Assembly (NCBI RefSeq): GCF_025147485.1
Contig: NZ_CP102263.1
Coordinates: 2,679,501 to 2,743,500, forward strand
Source: Bacteroides uniformis
GTDB lineage: Bacteria > Bacteroidota > Bacteroidia > Bacteroidales > Bacteroidaceae
Direction: 5' to 3'
DNA length: 64,000 nucleotides
How positions within the stretch are numbered: the stretch's first letter is position 1; each line of letters starts with the position of its first letter. Both the position numbers and the translations under genes were made by a program. This document shows, one piece after another, positions 26,464 through 35,706 of this stretch. The notes below the pieces were generated by a model, which made no database searches, was not told the origin of the DNA, and saw only the letters and a list, made by a program, of their open reading frames with translations.

Positions 26464-26506
26464 TGACGTATTGATAACGTATTTGAATTTCAGATTTGAC
26501 GTATTT
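26464..26506. promoter_or_regulatory. Candidate operator repeats before susC
   Basis: TGACGTATT at 26464, TAACGTATT at 26475 and TGACGTATT at 26497 are spaced 11 and 22 bp apart, and a related TGACGTAAT lies at 26407. They sit 41-83 bp upstream of the susC -7 element and are candidate binding sites for the adjacent HTH regulator. Confidence 0.5.
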
Positions 26507-26546
26507 AAGAATGATTGTTTTTTATTTGTTTTATTGCATTTTACTC

Positions 26547-26554
26547 TATGTTTG
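26547..26554 (+). promoter_or_regulatory. susC promoter -7 element
   Basis: TATGTTTG on the plus strand followed by CACTG. It predicts a leader of about 50 nt to the ATG at 26610. Confidence 0.55.
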
Positions 26555-26609
26555 CACTGTTCGATTGAGAACAAAACCGAGAAACGTTAATCTTAATTTA
26601 GTAAAACTT

Positions 26610-29600
26610 ATGAAAAAGTTATTATCAGTTTTATTTCTGTTAAGCTTTACCTTGGCTTCTGTATATGCCCAAAATATACAGGTAAAAGGTACAGTGGTAA
26701 GCGGTTCGGATAATGAACCGTTGCCTGGAGTAAATGTGGTAGTTAAAGGAACTACCAATGGTGGAATTACTGATTTGGACGGTAATTTTACATTGTCGGT
26801 TCCTGCCGACGCAACACTTTCTATTACCTATATTGGTTTTAAGTCGCAAGAAGTAGCGGTAAATGGAAAAAATTCCTTGAAAATAGTTCTTCAGGAAGAT
26901 TCAGAAACGCTGGACGAAGTAGTAGTGGTGGGGTATGGTGTTCAGAAAAAAAGTGTGGTAACAGCATCTATTGCCAAAGTTAGTAGTGAGGATTTGGAAA
27001 ACAAATCTCCGGTGCGTATGGATAATGCATTGAAAGGTTTGGCTGCAGGTGTGGATGTAACTTCAGCTTCTGGTCAGCCGGGTGATTCTCCTCGTGTACG
27101 TGTACGTGGTATTGGTACTATCAACAATAGTGATCCGCTCTACATTGTAGACGGTATGCCTATTGGGGGTGGTCTTGATTTTGTAAATCCTAATGATATC
27201 GAGTCTATCGAAGTGTTGAAAGATGCTGCTTCTGGTGCTATCTATGGTGCGCGTGCTGCTAATGGCGTTATTCTAGTAACTACCAAAAAAGGTAAGATGG
27301 GTAAGGCACAAATTAATTACAATTTTTCTTATGGCTGGCAGAGTGCATGGAAGAGACGTGATGTGACTAGTGCGACAGACTATGCTATCCTTCAGAATGA
27401 AGCCAATGTGAATGGTGGTCAGGCTCCAATTTATGCAGATCCTTATAATTTGATTGATGCTAATGGAAATTCTATCAAAGGATTTGGCACTGATTGGCAA
27501 GATCTTGTTTTCTATGACAATGCTCCGGTAGTGAATCATGATGTGACAGTTAGTGGTGCATCGGAAAAAGTAAATTATTATTTGTCTTTGGGGTATTATT
27601 CACAAGATGGTATTGTTGGTGGTAATCACGGACATTCTAATTATGACCGTTTGACTATTCGTTCCAATACTCAATATAATCTAATTGATGCATCTAAAGA
27701 ACGCGGTTTCCTTAATAAATTGGATTTAGGTGTAAATTTGGCTTATATGCGTACGCATTCAACAGGTGTTGGTACTAACTCTGAATTCGGTTCAATTTTG
27801 GGATCGGCTCTTTATCTGTCTCCTATTTTGACCCCTACATTGACTGGTGATGCAGCTGAAAAGATGATTGAAACTTATAAAGATTTTGATTTGCCTCGTG
27901 ATGCAAATGGTGATCCTTATACAGTACCTGGCTATGGAGGAGCTTATCAGGAAATGAATAATCCGCTGGCTATGATGACATTGACTCCTACAAAGAATTG
28001 GTCGCATAAGTTTGTTCCAAAGTTTTCTATTGATCTTCAATTGTGGGATAATTTGAAGTATCACTTCAATTATAGTGCTGATATGGGATTTTGGGGTAAT
28101 GAAGGGGCTACTAAGAGCAAGTATTATCTCTCAGCTAATAATAAGGCAACACATACTAATGCATCTTCATTCAAGGCACAGAATGTGACATGGCAGATTG
28201 AAAATACATTGACTTATGATAAAACTATCGGCAAACATACATTTGGTGTTGTATTAGGACAGTCTGCCCTTAAATATAAGGGAGATCAACTTGGTGGTAA
28301 CCGTTGGAATCTGGTGAATCCTAATAAACCTTCTATTGATTATGCTACAGGGAATGTTGAATATACAAAGGATGCAGATGGTAATATTACTGGTGCTACA
28401 GTTCAGTATGGCGTTTATGGAGGTCCTTATACAGAACATAGAATGTCATCTATGTTTGCTCGTTTGAGTTATAACTATAATGAACGCTATATGATTCAGG
28501 CTACAATCCGTCGTGATGGTTCAAGTCGTTTTGGTATTAATAATAAATATGGTACATTCCCTTCAGTATCTGTGGGATGGAATGTGACAAATGAGGAATT
28601 TATGGCTGATACGCGAGAATGGTTGTCTAACCTAAAGGTTCGTGCCAGTTGGGGTAAGAATGGTAATGATAACATAGCCGAATTTGGTTATACTTCATTG
28701 ACAGCCATGGGTAATAATGTCCTTTTGGGCAAAGATGCCATCAAATGGAATGGTTCTAAAGCACAACGTTTGGCAAATCCTGATTTGAAATGGGAAGAGA
28801 GTGAACAAACTGACTTGGGTATTGATTTGGGATTCTTTAATAATGCTTTAACATTCAGTGCCGACTATTACATAAAGAAAACCAATGGCATGATTATTAC
28901 GATGCCTATCCCGAGTTATGTAGGTGAAACTAAGCCTCTTGGTAACGTAGGTGATATGGAAAATAGTGGTTTTGAGTTTGAACTTGGCTATAAATGGAAT
29001 ATTGCTGATGCTAAATTTGCAGTAAAGGGAAATGCTACTTATCTTAAAAATGAATTGAAGAATTTGGGAAATGATACTGGCTATATGGATTTAGATGGTA
29101 TTCAAGGATTCTCTGGCGGCGGTACACGCGGCTCTAACGGACAACCTTTCCCCTATTTCTATGGTTACAAGACTGACGGTGTTTTCCAGAATATGGATGA
29201 AGTTCGTGCTTATGTCAATAAAGATGGTAAAATGATTATGCCGGATGCGGTTCCTGGTGATACACGTTTTGTGGATGTAAATGGTGATGGCAGCATCTCG
29301 GCAGATGACCGTACTAACATTGGTAATGGTACTCCGGATTGGACTTATGGTTTGAATCTCAATGCTGATTGGAAAGGCTTTGATTTTAATATTTTCTTCC
29401 AAGGTGTGGCTGGTGCTGATGTGTTTGATGGCACTTATCGTACAGATGTTGCTTCTGGTAACTATCCTTCTTGGATGTTGGGACGTTGGACTGGTGAAGG
29501 TACTTCTAATAAGTATCCTCGTCTGGCTGTCGGTAATGCAACGAACTGGATGGTATCTGATCTTTATGTTTGTGATGGTTCATATCTTCGTCTTAAGAAT

Positions 29601-29813
29601 ATTACTTTGGGATATACATTGCCTAAGACTCTTACTCGCAAACTTACTATTGAACGTCTGCGTGTGTATGTGCAAGCTGAAAATCTTGTGACTTGGACCA
29701 AATATTGGGGATTTGATCCTGAAATTTCTTCAGGTGCAACTTCTCTTGGTGTTGACCGTGGTATTTATCCGCAGGCTCGCACATATACAGTAGGTGTAAA
29801 TGTTTCTTTCTAA
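26610..29813 (+). CDS. SusC-like TonB-dependent outer-membrane transporter
   Basis: A 1,067-residue outer-membrane porin that imports glucan oligosaccharides using TonB energy. Order: signal peptide (1-21, ending VYAQ), carboxypeptidase-regulatory-like domain (about 22-100), TonB-box region (LDEVVVVGYG near 105-114), plug domain (about 120-225) and beta-barrel to the C-terminal VNVSF. The start is ATG 26610 (MKKLLSVLFL); a longer frame to 26496 carries no signal. The SusD partner starts 18 bases after its stop. The neighbouring GH16/GH158/GH3 enzymes indicate beta-1,3-glucan as substrate. Confidence 0.93.
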   Translation: MKKLLSVLFLLSFTLASVYAQNIQVKGTVVSGSDNEPLPGVNVVVKGTTNGGITDLDGNFTLSVPADATLSITYIGFKSQEVAVNGKNSLKIVLQEDSETLDEVVVVGYGVQKKSVVTASIAKVSSEDLENKSPVRMDNALKGLAAGVDVTSASGQPGDSPRVRVRGIGTINNSDPLYIVDGMPIGGGLDFVNPNDIESIEVLKDAASGAIYGARAANGVILVTTKKGKMGKAQINYNFSYGWQSAWKRRDVTSATDYAILQNEANVNGGQAPIYADPYNLIDANGNSIKGFGTDWQDLVFYDNAPVVNHDVTVSGASEKVNYYLSLGYYSQDGIVGGNHGHSNYDRLTIRSNTQYNLIDASKERGFLNKLDLGVNLAYMRTHSTGVGTNSEFGSILGSALYLSPILTPTLTGDAAEKMIETYKDFDLPRDANGDPYTVPGYGGAYQEMNNPLAMMTLTPTKNWSHKFVPKFSIDLQLWDNLKYHFNYSADMGFWGNEGATKSKYYLSANNKATHTNASSFKAQNVTWQIENTLTYDKTIGKHTFGVVLGQSALKYKGDQLGGNRWNLVNPNKPSIDYATGNVEYTKDADGNITGATVQYGVYGGPYTEHRMSSMFARLSYNYNERYMIQATIRRDGSSRFGINNKYGTFPSVSVGWNVTNEEFMADTREWLSNLKVRASWGKNGNDNIAEFGYTSLTAMGNNVLLGKDAIKWNGSKAQRLANPDLKWEESEQTDLGIDLGFFNNALTFSADYYIKKTNGMIITMPIPSYVGETKPLGNVGDMENSGFEFELGYKWNIADAKFAVKGNATYLKNELKNLGNDTGYMDLDGIQGFSGGGTRGSNGQPFPYFYGYKTDGVFQNMDEVRAYVNKDGKMIMPDAVPGDTRFVDVNGDGSISADDRTNIGNGTPDWTYGLNLNADWKGFDFNIFFQGVAGADVFDGTYRTDVASGNYPSWMLGRWTGEGTSNKYPRLAVGNATNWMVSDLYVCDGSYLRLKNITLGYTLPKTLTRKLTIERLRVYVQAENLVTWTKYWGFDPEISSGATSLGVDRGIYPQARTYTVGVNVSF

Positions 29814-29831
29814 TCTAAAAATAAGAACTAT

Positions 29832-31421
29832 ATGAAAACAAATAAAATATTAGCAATAGGCTTACTTGCTGCCGCTACAGTGTTGACTACCGGTTGCAGT
29901 GACAGTTTTCTTGAGGTGGAAAATCCGACAGGTGAACCATTGGAAGATTATTATACTACGGATGAGCATATTCAGGAAGCTCTGATTGCCGCCTATGACC
30001 CTCTCCATTGGCCAGATTGGGGATTGGGACAGTACAATGCCTTGAATATTGACGGTGAAATTATGGGCGATAATTTTTGGGTAGGTGGTGCAACCAAGAC
30101 CGATATGCAGAATTGGCATATGTTGTTTAATTATGAGGCTAATGAAAATAATACACTTGGCTCTCTTTGGACAGTGGACTATTCTGGTATCAAACGTTGT
30201 AATGACTTACTGAAATATCTTGATTGGGGTACTGATGTTACTGAGGCCAATCGTAAACTCTATGAGATGCAAGCCCGTTTACTACGTGTTTTCTATTATA
30301 ATATGTTGTGGCATTATTTTGGTAATGTACCTTTCTATTTGGAGAATCTTTCCGAACCTCCTTATACGGCTCCGCAATATACTGCCGATCAGGTTTATGC
30401 TGAGTTGATCGCAGAACTTGAAGCTGTAATTGACTCTAAGGTGTTACCTTTGAAATATTATAAAACAATCAAAGAAGGTAAAGAAGTTGACGACGAAGGT
30501 CAGTTGGGACGTGTCACTCAAGCTATGGCTTATATGGTATATGCTGAAATGGTAATGTATCAGAATGATGAAAGTCGTTTCTCAAAAGCTTTAGGTTATA
30601 TGAAGGAGCTTATTGATAGTCCTAGCTTTAGATTGAATCCTAGTTTTGCCAACATCTGGGAAACGGAAGGTGAATGGTGTGACGAATCTATCTGGGAAAT
30701 TAATTATGAGCAAACTAATAACGAACGTGGCTGGGGAAGTCCGTTAGCTGTTGGTGGTACAGTGCTTCCTACTCTGATTTCTCCTAACTCTTTCCCAGGT
30801 GATGATGGTTGGTCAAAGGGTAATGATGGCTGGGGATTTATGCCCATGCGTCTTGAAACTTATCAAATGTTTAGTGAACAAGACAAACGTCGTGATGCAA
30901 CTTGCTGGGTGATTGCCGAAGATGTAGAATATACGAAACGTTATCAAGATACTCATATTTGGTTACAAAAATATCGTCCGTATGATAAGAACTTCAAGCA
31001 GTCTTCCGGTGACCAGAATTTGAACTATAATAACAATTATCGTTATTATCGTTATGCTGAGACATTACTAAATGCTGCAGAACTTTCTCTTCGTACAGGT
31101 GGAAGTGGTACAGGTGAGGCTAAGACATGGTTGAACGAAGTTCGCACCCGTGCCGGTTTGGCTGGACTTGCAAACGTTACGGTTGACGATGTACTTACAG
31201 AACGTCGTTTGGAATTTGTAGGTGAAGGCAAGCGTTATTTTGATTTGGTACGTGCTGAAGGAATCAGTGGAGCATCAGCCAGCAATAAGGCTACTACTGC
31301 ACTGGTCCCCGATGAATATGGTTACCGTACTAATTCTTGGACTGCCAAGAAGAAATACATTCCTATTGCACAAGGAGAGTTGGATTCCGATCCGGCTTTG
31401 GTTCAGAATGCTTATAAATAG
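29832..31421 (+). CDS. SusD-like surface glycan-binding lipoprotein
   Basis: A 529-residue SusD/RagB protein that caps the SusC pore and binds the incoming glycan at the cell surface. The lipobox TTGC places the mature Cys at residue 22. The N-terminal SusD domain has TPR-like helices, and the C-terminal half carries the RagB signature LLNAAELSLRTGGSGTGEA near residues 410-430 and RRLEFVGEGKRYFDLVR near 457-473. It is co-transcribed with susC. Confidence 0.93.
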   Translation: MKTNKILAIGLLAAATVLTTGCSDSFLEVENPTGEPLEDYYTTDEHIQEALIAAYDPLHWPDWGLGQYNALNIDGEIMGDNFWVGGATKTDMQNWHMLFNYEANENNTLGSLWTVDYSGIKRCNDLLKYLDWGTDVTEANRKLYEMQARLLRVFYYNMLWHYFGNVPFYLENLSEPPYTAPQYTADQVYAELIAELEAVIDSKVLPLKYYKTIKEGKEVDDEGQLGRVTQAMAYMVYAEMVMYQNDESRFSKALGYMKELIDSPSFRLNPSFANIWETEGEWCDESIWEINYEQTNNERGWGSPLAVGGTVLPTLISPNSFPGDDGWSKGNDGWGFMPMRLETYQMFSEQDKRRDATCWVIAEDVEYTKRYQDTHIWLQKYRPYDKNFKQSSGDQNLNYNNNYRYYRYAETLLNAAELSLRTGGSGTGEAKTWLNEVRTRAGLAGLANVTVDDVLTERRLEFVGEGKRYFDLVRAEGISGASASNKATTALVPDEYGYRTNSWTAKKKYIPIAQGELDSDPALVQNAYK

Positions 31422-31452
31422 TTTACCATAACTCCATTAATAAATAATTGAT

Positions 31453-32826
31453 ATGAAAAATATATTTAAATATATGGCAGGCGTGTTGGTTGCTGGTTTT
31501 GCAATGACTTCATGTTCGCCTGAAGATTTTACGGGAGCCAATGGCAATATCCCACAAGCATCGGATTATACTGATAACTTTAAAGTTACTGTAGATCAGA
31601 CAACCAATTATGCAAACTTTGAATTTACTTCTGCTCCTGGAGTGTCTCCTATTTGGATAATTGACGGCGCTTATCAAGCCTCATATGGTTTTTCCAAATA
31701 TTATCGTAAAAAAGGTTCATATACAGTAGAATGTAAAGTAAAGAACGCAAATGGCATTAGTGATGGTTCGATAACCAAAACCTTTGAAATAGAGAAGACT
31801 ATTATGAACGGTTTTGGTGGTTTTGTGGAAGATAGTGAATTTAACATGTTTAAGGGAGTAACTTTCAATGTGGCATCTTTCTACTATGCTCCAGGATGGG
31901 GGCAGATTGCAGATCCAAAATATACTTATCAGAATGGTGCATTTGTTGTTTCCTTACCGGAAGCTACTACCGATCAGTGGCAAGCTCAGATGCATGTGGA
32001 ATTGGATAAGGTAATTGCTTTGTCAGTGGATAAAACCTATGATTTTTCGGTGATAATCACTTCTACTACCAAACATCCGGGCGTGACGGTTAAAGTACAG
32101 CAGAAAGGTGATGACAATACGTTTATCAATATGCAGCGTGTGGCTTTAGATGCTAATGAGCCTAAGTGTATATGGTTCAGTAACGTACCCGGTGTGAATA
32201 TTACCGATTTGAAGTTTGCACTTGATTTTGGTGGTAATGAAGCTAATACGGATATTACTTTGGAAAGCTTTGTCTTGAAAGACCATGCTAATGATGACGG
32301 TACGGAAATTCCTGAAGTACAAGAGCCTGAACCTTCTTGGGTGAAGGTGGATAGTGAAGACAATCTTTGGAACGGGGCAACCTTTACCAATACTTTCTTC
32401 TATGCAAACCCGGATTGGAGTGCTAGACCTAATCCAGATTTAGTGGTGGATGGAAATGCTTATACACTCACTTTCCCTGATGCTACTGAAGCACAATGGC
32501 AGAACCAGTTCTCGTTTGTTACAGATTTGTCAGCCGATACAGAAACTGCCTATGATTTCTGTGTCACTCTAAATCCTAGTACTGATTTGAAGGGGGTAAC
32601 AGTAAAACTGGTTCAGACTGATGAACCTGATGTCAAACATGATGATAACTTCTTCTTTGCAGAACAGACGGATTTGTTGGGTAATGAAGATAATAAATTT
32701 TGGGTTGCAAATAAAAAGGCGCCTAAAGATATGCATGCTATATCTTTAGTCTTGGATTTTGGTGGAAATCCTGCTGACACAAAAGTGACTATTAAAGATA
32801 TTATTTTCCAGACTCATAGAGATTGA
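31453..32826 (+). CDS. Surface glycan-binding protein (SusE-position lipoprotein)
   Basis: A 457-residue lipoprotein (lipobox near FAMTSC, Cys at about 21). It has an N-terminal PKD/Ig-like domain (about 35-115) and two similar beta-sandwich modules (about 125-280 and 295-455). The modules share the pattern FxxVASFYYAPGW/WNGATFTNTFFYANPDW and the Trp-Gln-Ala/Asn-Gln element. Duplicated CBM-like modules after SusD are typical of SGBP-B proteins. In the B. uniformis beta-1,3-glucan locus the equivalent protein binds laminarin-type glucans. No catalytic residues are expected. Confidence 0.82.
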   Translation: MKNIFKYMAGVLVAGFAMTSCSPEDFTGANGNIPQASDYTDNFKVTVDQTTNYANFEFTSAPGVSPIWIIDGAYQASYGFSKYYRKKGSYTVECKVKNANGISDGSITKTFEIEKTIMNGFGGFVEDSEFNMFKGVTFNVASFYYAPGWGQIADPKYTYQNGAFVVSLPEATTDQWQAQMHVELDKVIALSVDKTYDFSVIITSTTKHPGVTVKVQQKGDDNTFINMQRVALDANEPKCIWFSNVPGVNITDLKFALDFGGNEANTDITLESFVLKDHANDDGTEIPEVQEPEPSWVKVDSEDNLWNGATFTNTFFYANPDWSARPNPDLVVDGNAYTLTFPDATEAQWQNQFSFVTDLSADTETAYDFCVTLNPSTDLKGVTVKLVQTDEPDVKHDDNFFFAEQTDLLGNEDNKFWVANKKAPKDMHAISLVLDFGGNPADTKVTIKDIIFQTHRD

Positions 32827-32873
32827 TGGCTAGTATTAGATAGAATATTGGTCTGCTAAAAGCAGTGAATAAT

Positions 32874-32934
32874 AAAAAGGGGGAAGGATGTGGGTTATCT
32901 TGGCAATTGCTGGAGTTTCATCCTTTCCCTTTTT
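32874..32934 (+). terminator. Long hairpin between the binding-protein and GH16 genes
   Basis: AAAAAGGGGGAAGGATG at 32874-32890 pairs with CATCCTTTCCCTTTTT at 32919-32934 with one mismatch, followed by CTCTAC. It may act as a partial terminator separating transport genes from enzyme genes. Confidence 0.55.
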
Positions 32935-32964
32935 CTCTACTTATGTTGTAAAATATATATATAT

Positions 32965-34326
32965 ATGAAATACTATTGTCTATTATCTATTCTTTTGTTT
33001 TCGTTGATTGCTTGTGGCAGTAGCGATGACAAGGAACCGCAATCCGAGGATGTTACCATTAAATGTTCTCCTGAAAAGATAGAGGCTGTTGCACAAGCTA
33101 GCCAATATGTGGTGAATGTGGTTTGTTCTGGTAAAGAGTGGACAGCTTTTGCCTCTGATGATTGCAGTTCATGGGTCAAAGTAAATGTAATGGGTTCTTC
33201 TTCTAGCCAAGGCACAGCGACAGTTATAGTCAGTGCTCATACGGGTACTACTTCTCGTACTGGTACGGTGGTGGTTAAATCTGGTGCTACTCGTGTATCT
33301 ATTCCTCTTACGCAAGCGGCTCCTTTATCAGTGTCACAGACTGAGTTGTATTCTAATTCTATAGGAGAATCTTTTGTCTTATCTGTTATTGCTTCTGGCG
33401 AATGGAATGTGAAATCCAATGATAGTTGGATTAGCGCAGAAAAAAATAGTGGGGAAATTGTTGTGACCACTTTAGCTAATGATGCAAAGATTTCCCGTAC
33501 GGGTACAGTTGAGGTTGTGGCTGGTGCAGAGAAAGTAACGGTAACAGTTATTCAAGAATCGGCTGAAGATCTGGATATCAATACTCCTGAGGGGTATCGG
33601 TTGGTTTGGCATGATGAATTTAATGAGGGCACATCTCTTGGCAATGATTGGACACACGAGGTTCAAGGAGCAGGGTGGGTAAATAATGAACTTCAAAATT
33701 ACGTCAATGGTTCTGCTGACGGAAAGCGTGTGACAGAACTTGTGGACGGTAAGTTGAATATTAATTGTTTCAAAGGCTCCGATGGTAAAATTTACTCTGG
33801 TCGTGTGTATGCTAAAGTGAATACTGGTTGGGAATATGGCTATTTTGAAGCACGTATCATGTTGCCTGAAGGCAAGGGGACGTGGCCGGCTTTTTGGATG
33901 ATGCCAGTTGGTAATGACTGGAATACTAACCCATGGCCCATGTGTGGTGAAATAGACATTATGGAGGAAGTGGGAGTCGTACCCAACGAAGTCTCTTCGT
34001 CTATCCATACGCAAGATTATAATCATACTATAGGTACGCAGAAAACACATGCCATGACTATAGAACAGGCAGAAGGAGAATTTCATCTCTATGCTTTAGA
34101 GTGGACAGAAGATGCCATCACTACATACGTGGATGGCAAGGTACAGTTGGCTGTTACCAAGCAACAATTGGGAGCTGGTCATAATCAATGGCCTTTCCAT
34201 TATGCTTTCTATCCCATTCTGAATCTGGCTTGGGGCGGTGATTGGGGTGGAATGAACGGTGTGGATGAGTCTGCTCTTCCTGTAACGATGAAGGTGGACT
34301 ATGTACGCGTGTTTCAGAAAAAATAG
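32965..34326 (+). CDS. GH16 endo-beta-1,3(4)-glucanase lipoprotein
   Basis: A 453-residue surface endoglucanase. Lipobox LIAC puts the mature Cys at about residue 17. Two BACON-type beta domains follow (about 30-118 and 123-200), then the GH16 domain (about 210-452) with the catalytic motif GEIDIMEE. E329 is the likely nucleophile and E334 the acid/base. The MEE form with the extra residue is that of beta-1,3-glucanases. The start is ATG 32965 (MKYYCLLSIL), after the hairpin. It should cut long glucan at the cell surface to feed SusC/D. Confidence 0.9.
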   Translation: MKYYCLLSILLFSLIACGSSDDKEPQSEDVTIKCSPEKIEAVAQASQYVVNVVCSGKEWTAFASDDCSSWVKVNVMGSSSSQGTATVIVSAHTGTTSRTGTVVVKSGATRVSIPLTQAAPLSVSQTELYSNSIGESFVLSVIASGEWNVKSNDSWISAEKNSGEIVVTTLANDAKISRTGTVEVVAGAEKVTVTVIQESAEDLDINTPEGYRLVWHDEFNEGTSLGNDWTHEVQGAGWVNNELQNYVNGSADGKRVTELVDGKLNINCFKGSDGKIYSGRVYAKVNTGWEYGYFEARIMLPEGKGTWPAFWMMPVGNDWNTNPWPMCGEIDIMEEVGVVPNEVSSSIHTQDYNHTIGTQKTHAMTIEQAEGEFHLYALEWTEDAITTYVDGKVQLAVTKQQLGAGHNQWPFHYAFYPILNLAWGGDWGGMNGVDESALPVTMKVDYVRVFQKK

Positions 34327-34363
34327 AGCCTTCATATTTAAATTTTATTTAAATATGAAGGCT
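34327..34363 (+). terminator. Hairpin between the GH16 and GH158 genes
   Basis: A 17-bp stem (AGCCTTCATATTTAAAT and its complement) with a 3-base loop is followed by GAATGTTTTTTATTT. It may attenuate transcription into GH158 and GH3. Confidence 0.65.
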
Positions 34364-34414
34364 GAATGTTTTTTATTTATAACATAAATACCTTATGCTT
34401 TAGGACAATTGATA

Positions 34415-35704
34415 ATGAAAAAAGAAAAAATATTTATTTTTATCTGTTTAGTTTTGTTGTCTGCCTGTTCTCCTTCTTCTCTAGACGGTATTGTAATAGA
34501 GAAAGCGGCAGACGGTTATAAACTTTCCATTGACGGAAGAGAAACCTATATTAAAGGCGTAGGCGGCACATATCGGTTGGACATTGCCGCCCAGAGTGGT
34601 GCCAATGCCTTCAGAACCTGGGGAGGTAATGTGGAGGAGATAAAGAAAAACCTGGCATTGGCTTCGGAGCACAACATGTACGTAATGCAGGGAATAGGCA
34701 TGACCAAAGACTCTATACGCTATTACGATGATGAATATAAGAACAAGATGCGCGAAGAAGTCCGCTTGTTGGCAGAAACGTTCAAGAATGATACGAGTTT
34801 GCTGGCTTGGGGTATTGGCAATGAAATTGAGTTGGGAAATGCTAATATAGCTGCCGCATGGAATTTTGTGGAAGAACTGGCACAGCTGATTAAGTCGATA
34901 GACAAGCGTCATCTGGTTTCGACAGTGATTTCCTACAATCCGTCGGCATTGGACTCTGTGGCAAAGTATGCTCCGTCTCTCGATTATGTGGGCATCAATG
35001 TATATGGTCCGATGGGAGAGGTGCAGGCTGTTGTTGACCGGTCGGACTACAAGGGTGCATTTATGATTACCGAGTGGGGACCGACCGGTTGGTGGGAAAC
35101 AGCGTCAACCGAGTGGAAGGCACCCATAGAGCAGACCAGTGAAGAAAAACGGCAGGTATACGAAGAGCGTTATACGCAATATATTTCTGCCAATACCCGT
35201 TGCTTGGGCTCTTTTGTATTCTTGTGGGGACAAAAAGAAGAACGTACGCCTACTTGGTTCAGTATGTTTGTAGAGGATAAGGTGGATTCACTGCCATTGA
35301 AAGGAGAGAAAACTCCTATGGTGGAGGCCATGCAAAGAGTGTGGACCGGCAAGGAATTGGATGAAACGGCTCCGATAGTTCGGGGCATGACTATCGATGG
35401 TAAAAGTGCCATTGATAATGTCCGTATCAAAGCAGGTACTTTATTTAAGGCGGAGGTTTCCGTCACAGATAAGGAGAACGATTCTTTGGCTTATGTGTGG
35501 GAAGTACTGAAAGAGGCTACAGTCTTGGGTTTTGGAGGTTCTTATGAGCCACGTCCGGAAAGAATGGGTGACGTGGCCGTGTCAGACAAGAATGTGTATG
35601 AGACTATGATTAAAGTTCCCGGGGAATATCGTTTGTACGTATATGTACTTGATAATACGGGCTTTGTCTCAACAGCAAATATTCCATTTCAAGTAATAGA
35701 TTAA
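34415..35704 (+). CDS. GH158 endo-beta-1,3-glucanase lipoprotein
   Basis: A 429-residue clan GH-A (TIM barrel) enzyme (lipobox LLSAC, Cys at about 18) with a C-terminal Ig-like domain (about 320-429). With the start at ATG 34415 the acid/base E is residue 137 (WGIGNE) and the nucleophile E is 220 (MITEWGPTG). Those are the numbers I recall for the characterised B. uniformis GH158 beta-1,3-glucanase. This supports both the family call and the start codon; an ATG two codons earlier is also in frame. It acts with GH16 on laminarin-type glucans. The GH3 gene follows after 2 bases. Confidence 0.85.
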   Translation: MKKEKIFIFICLVLLSACSPSSLDGIVIEKAADGYKLSIDGRETYIKGVGGTYRLDIAAQSGANAFRTWGGNVEEIKKNLALASEHNMYVMQGIGMTKDSIRYYDDEYKNKMREEVRLLAETFKNDTSLLAWGIGNEIELGNANIAAAWNFVEELAQLIKSIDKRHLVSTVISYNPSALDSVAKYAPSLDYVGINVYGPMGEVQAVVDRSDYKGAFMITEWGPTGWWETASTEWKAPIEQTSEEKRQVYEERYTQYISANTRCLGSFVFLWGQKEERTPTWFSMFVEDKVDSLPLKGEKTPMVEAMQRVWTGKELDETAPIVRGMTIDGKSAIDNVRIKAGTLFKAEVSVTDKENDSLAYVWEVLKEATVLGFGGSYEPRPERMGDVAVSDKNVYETMIKVPGEYRLYVYVLDNTGFVSTANIPFQVID

Positions 35705-35706
35705 AG

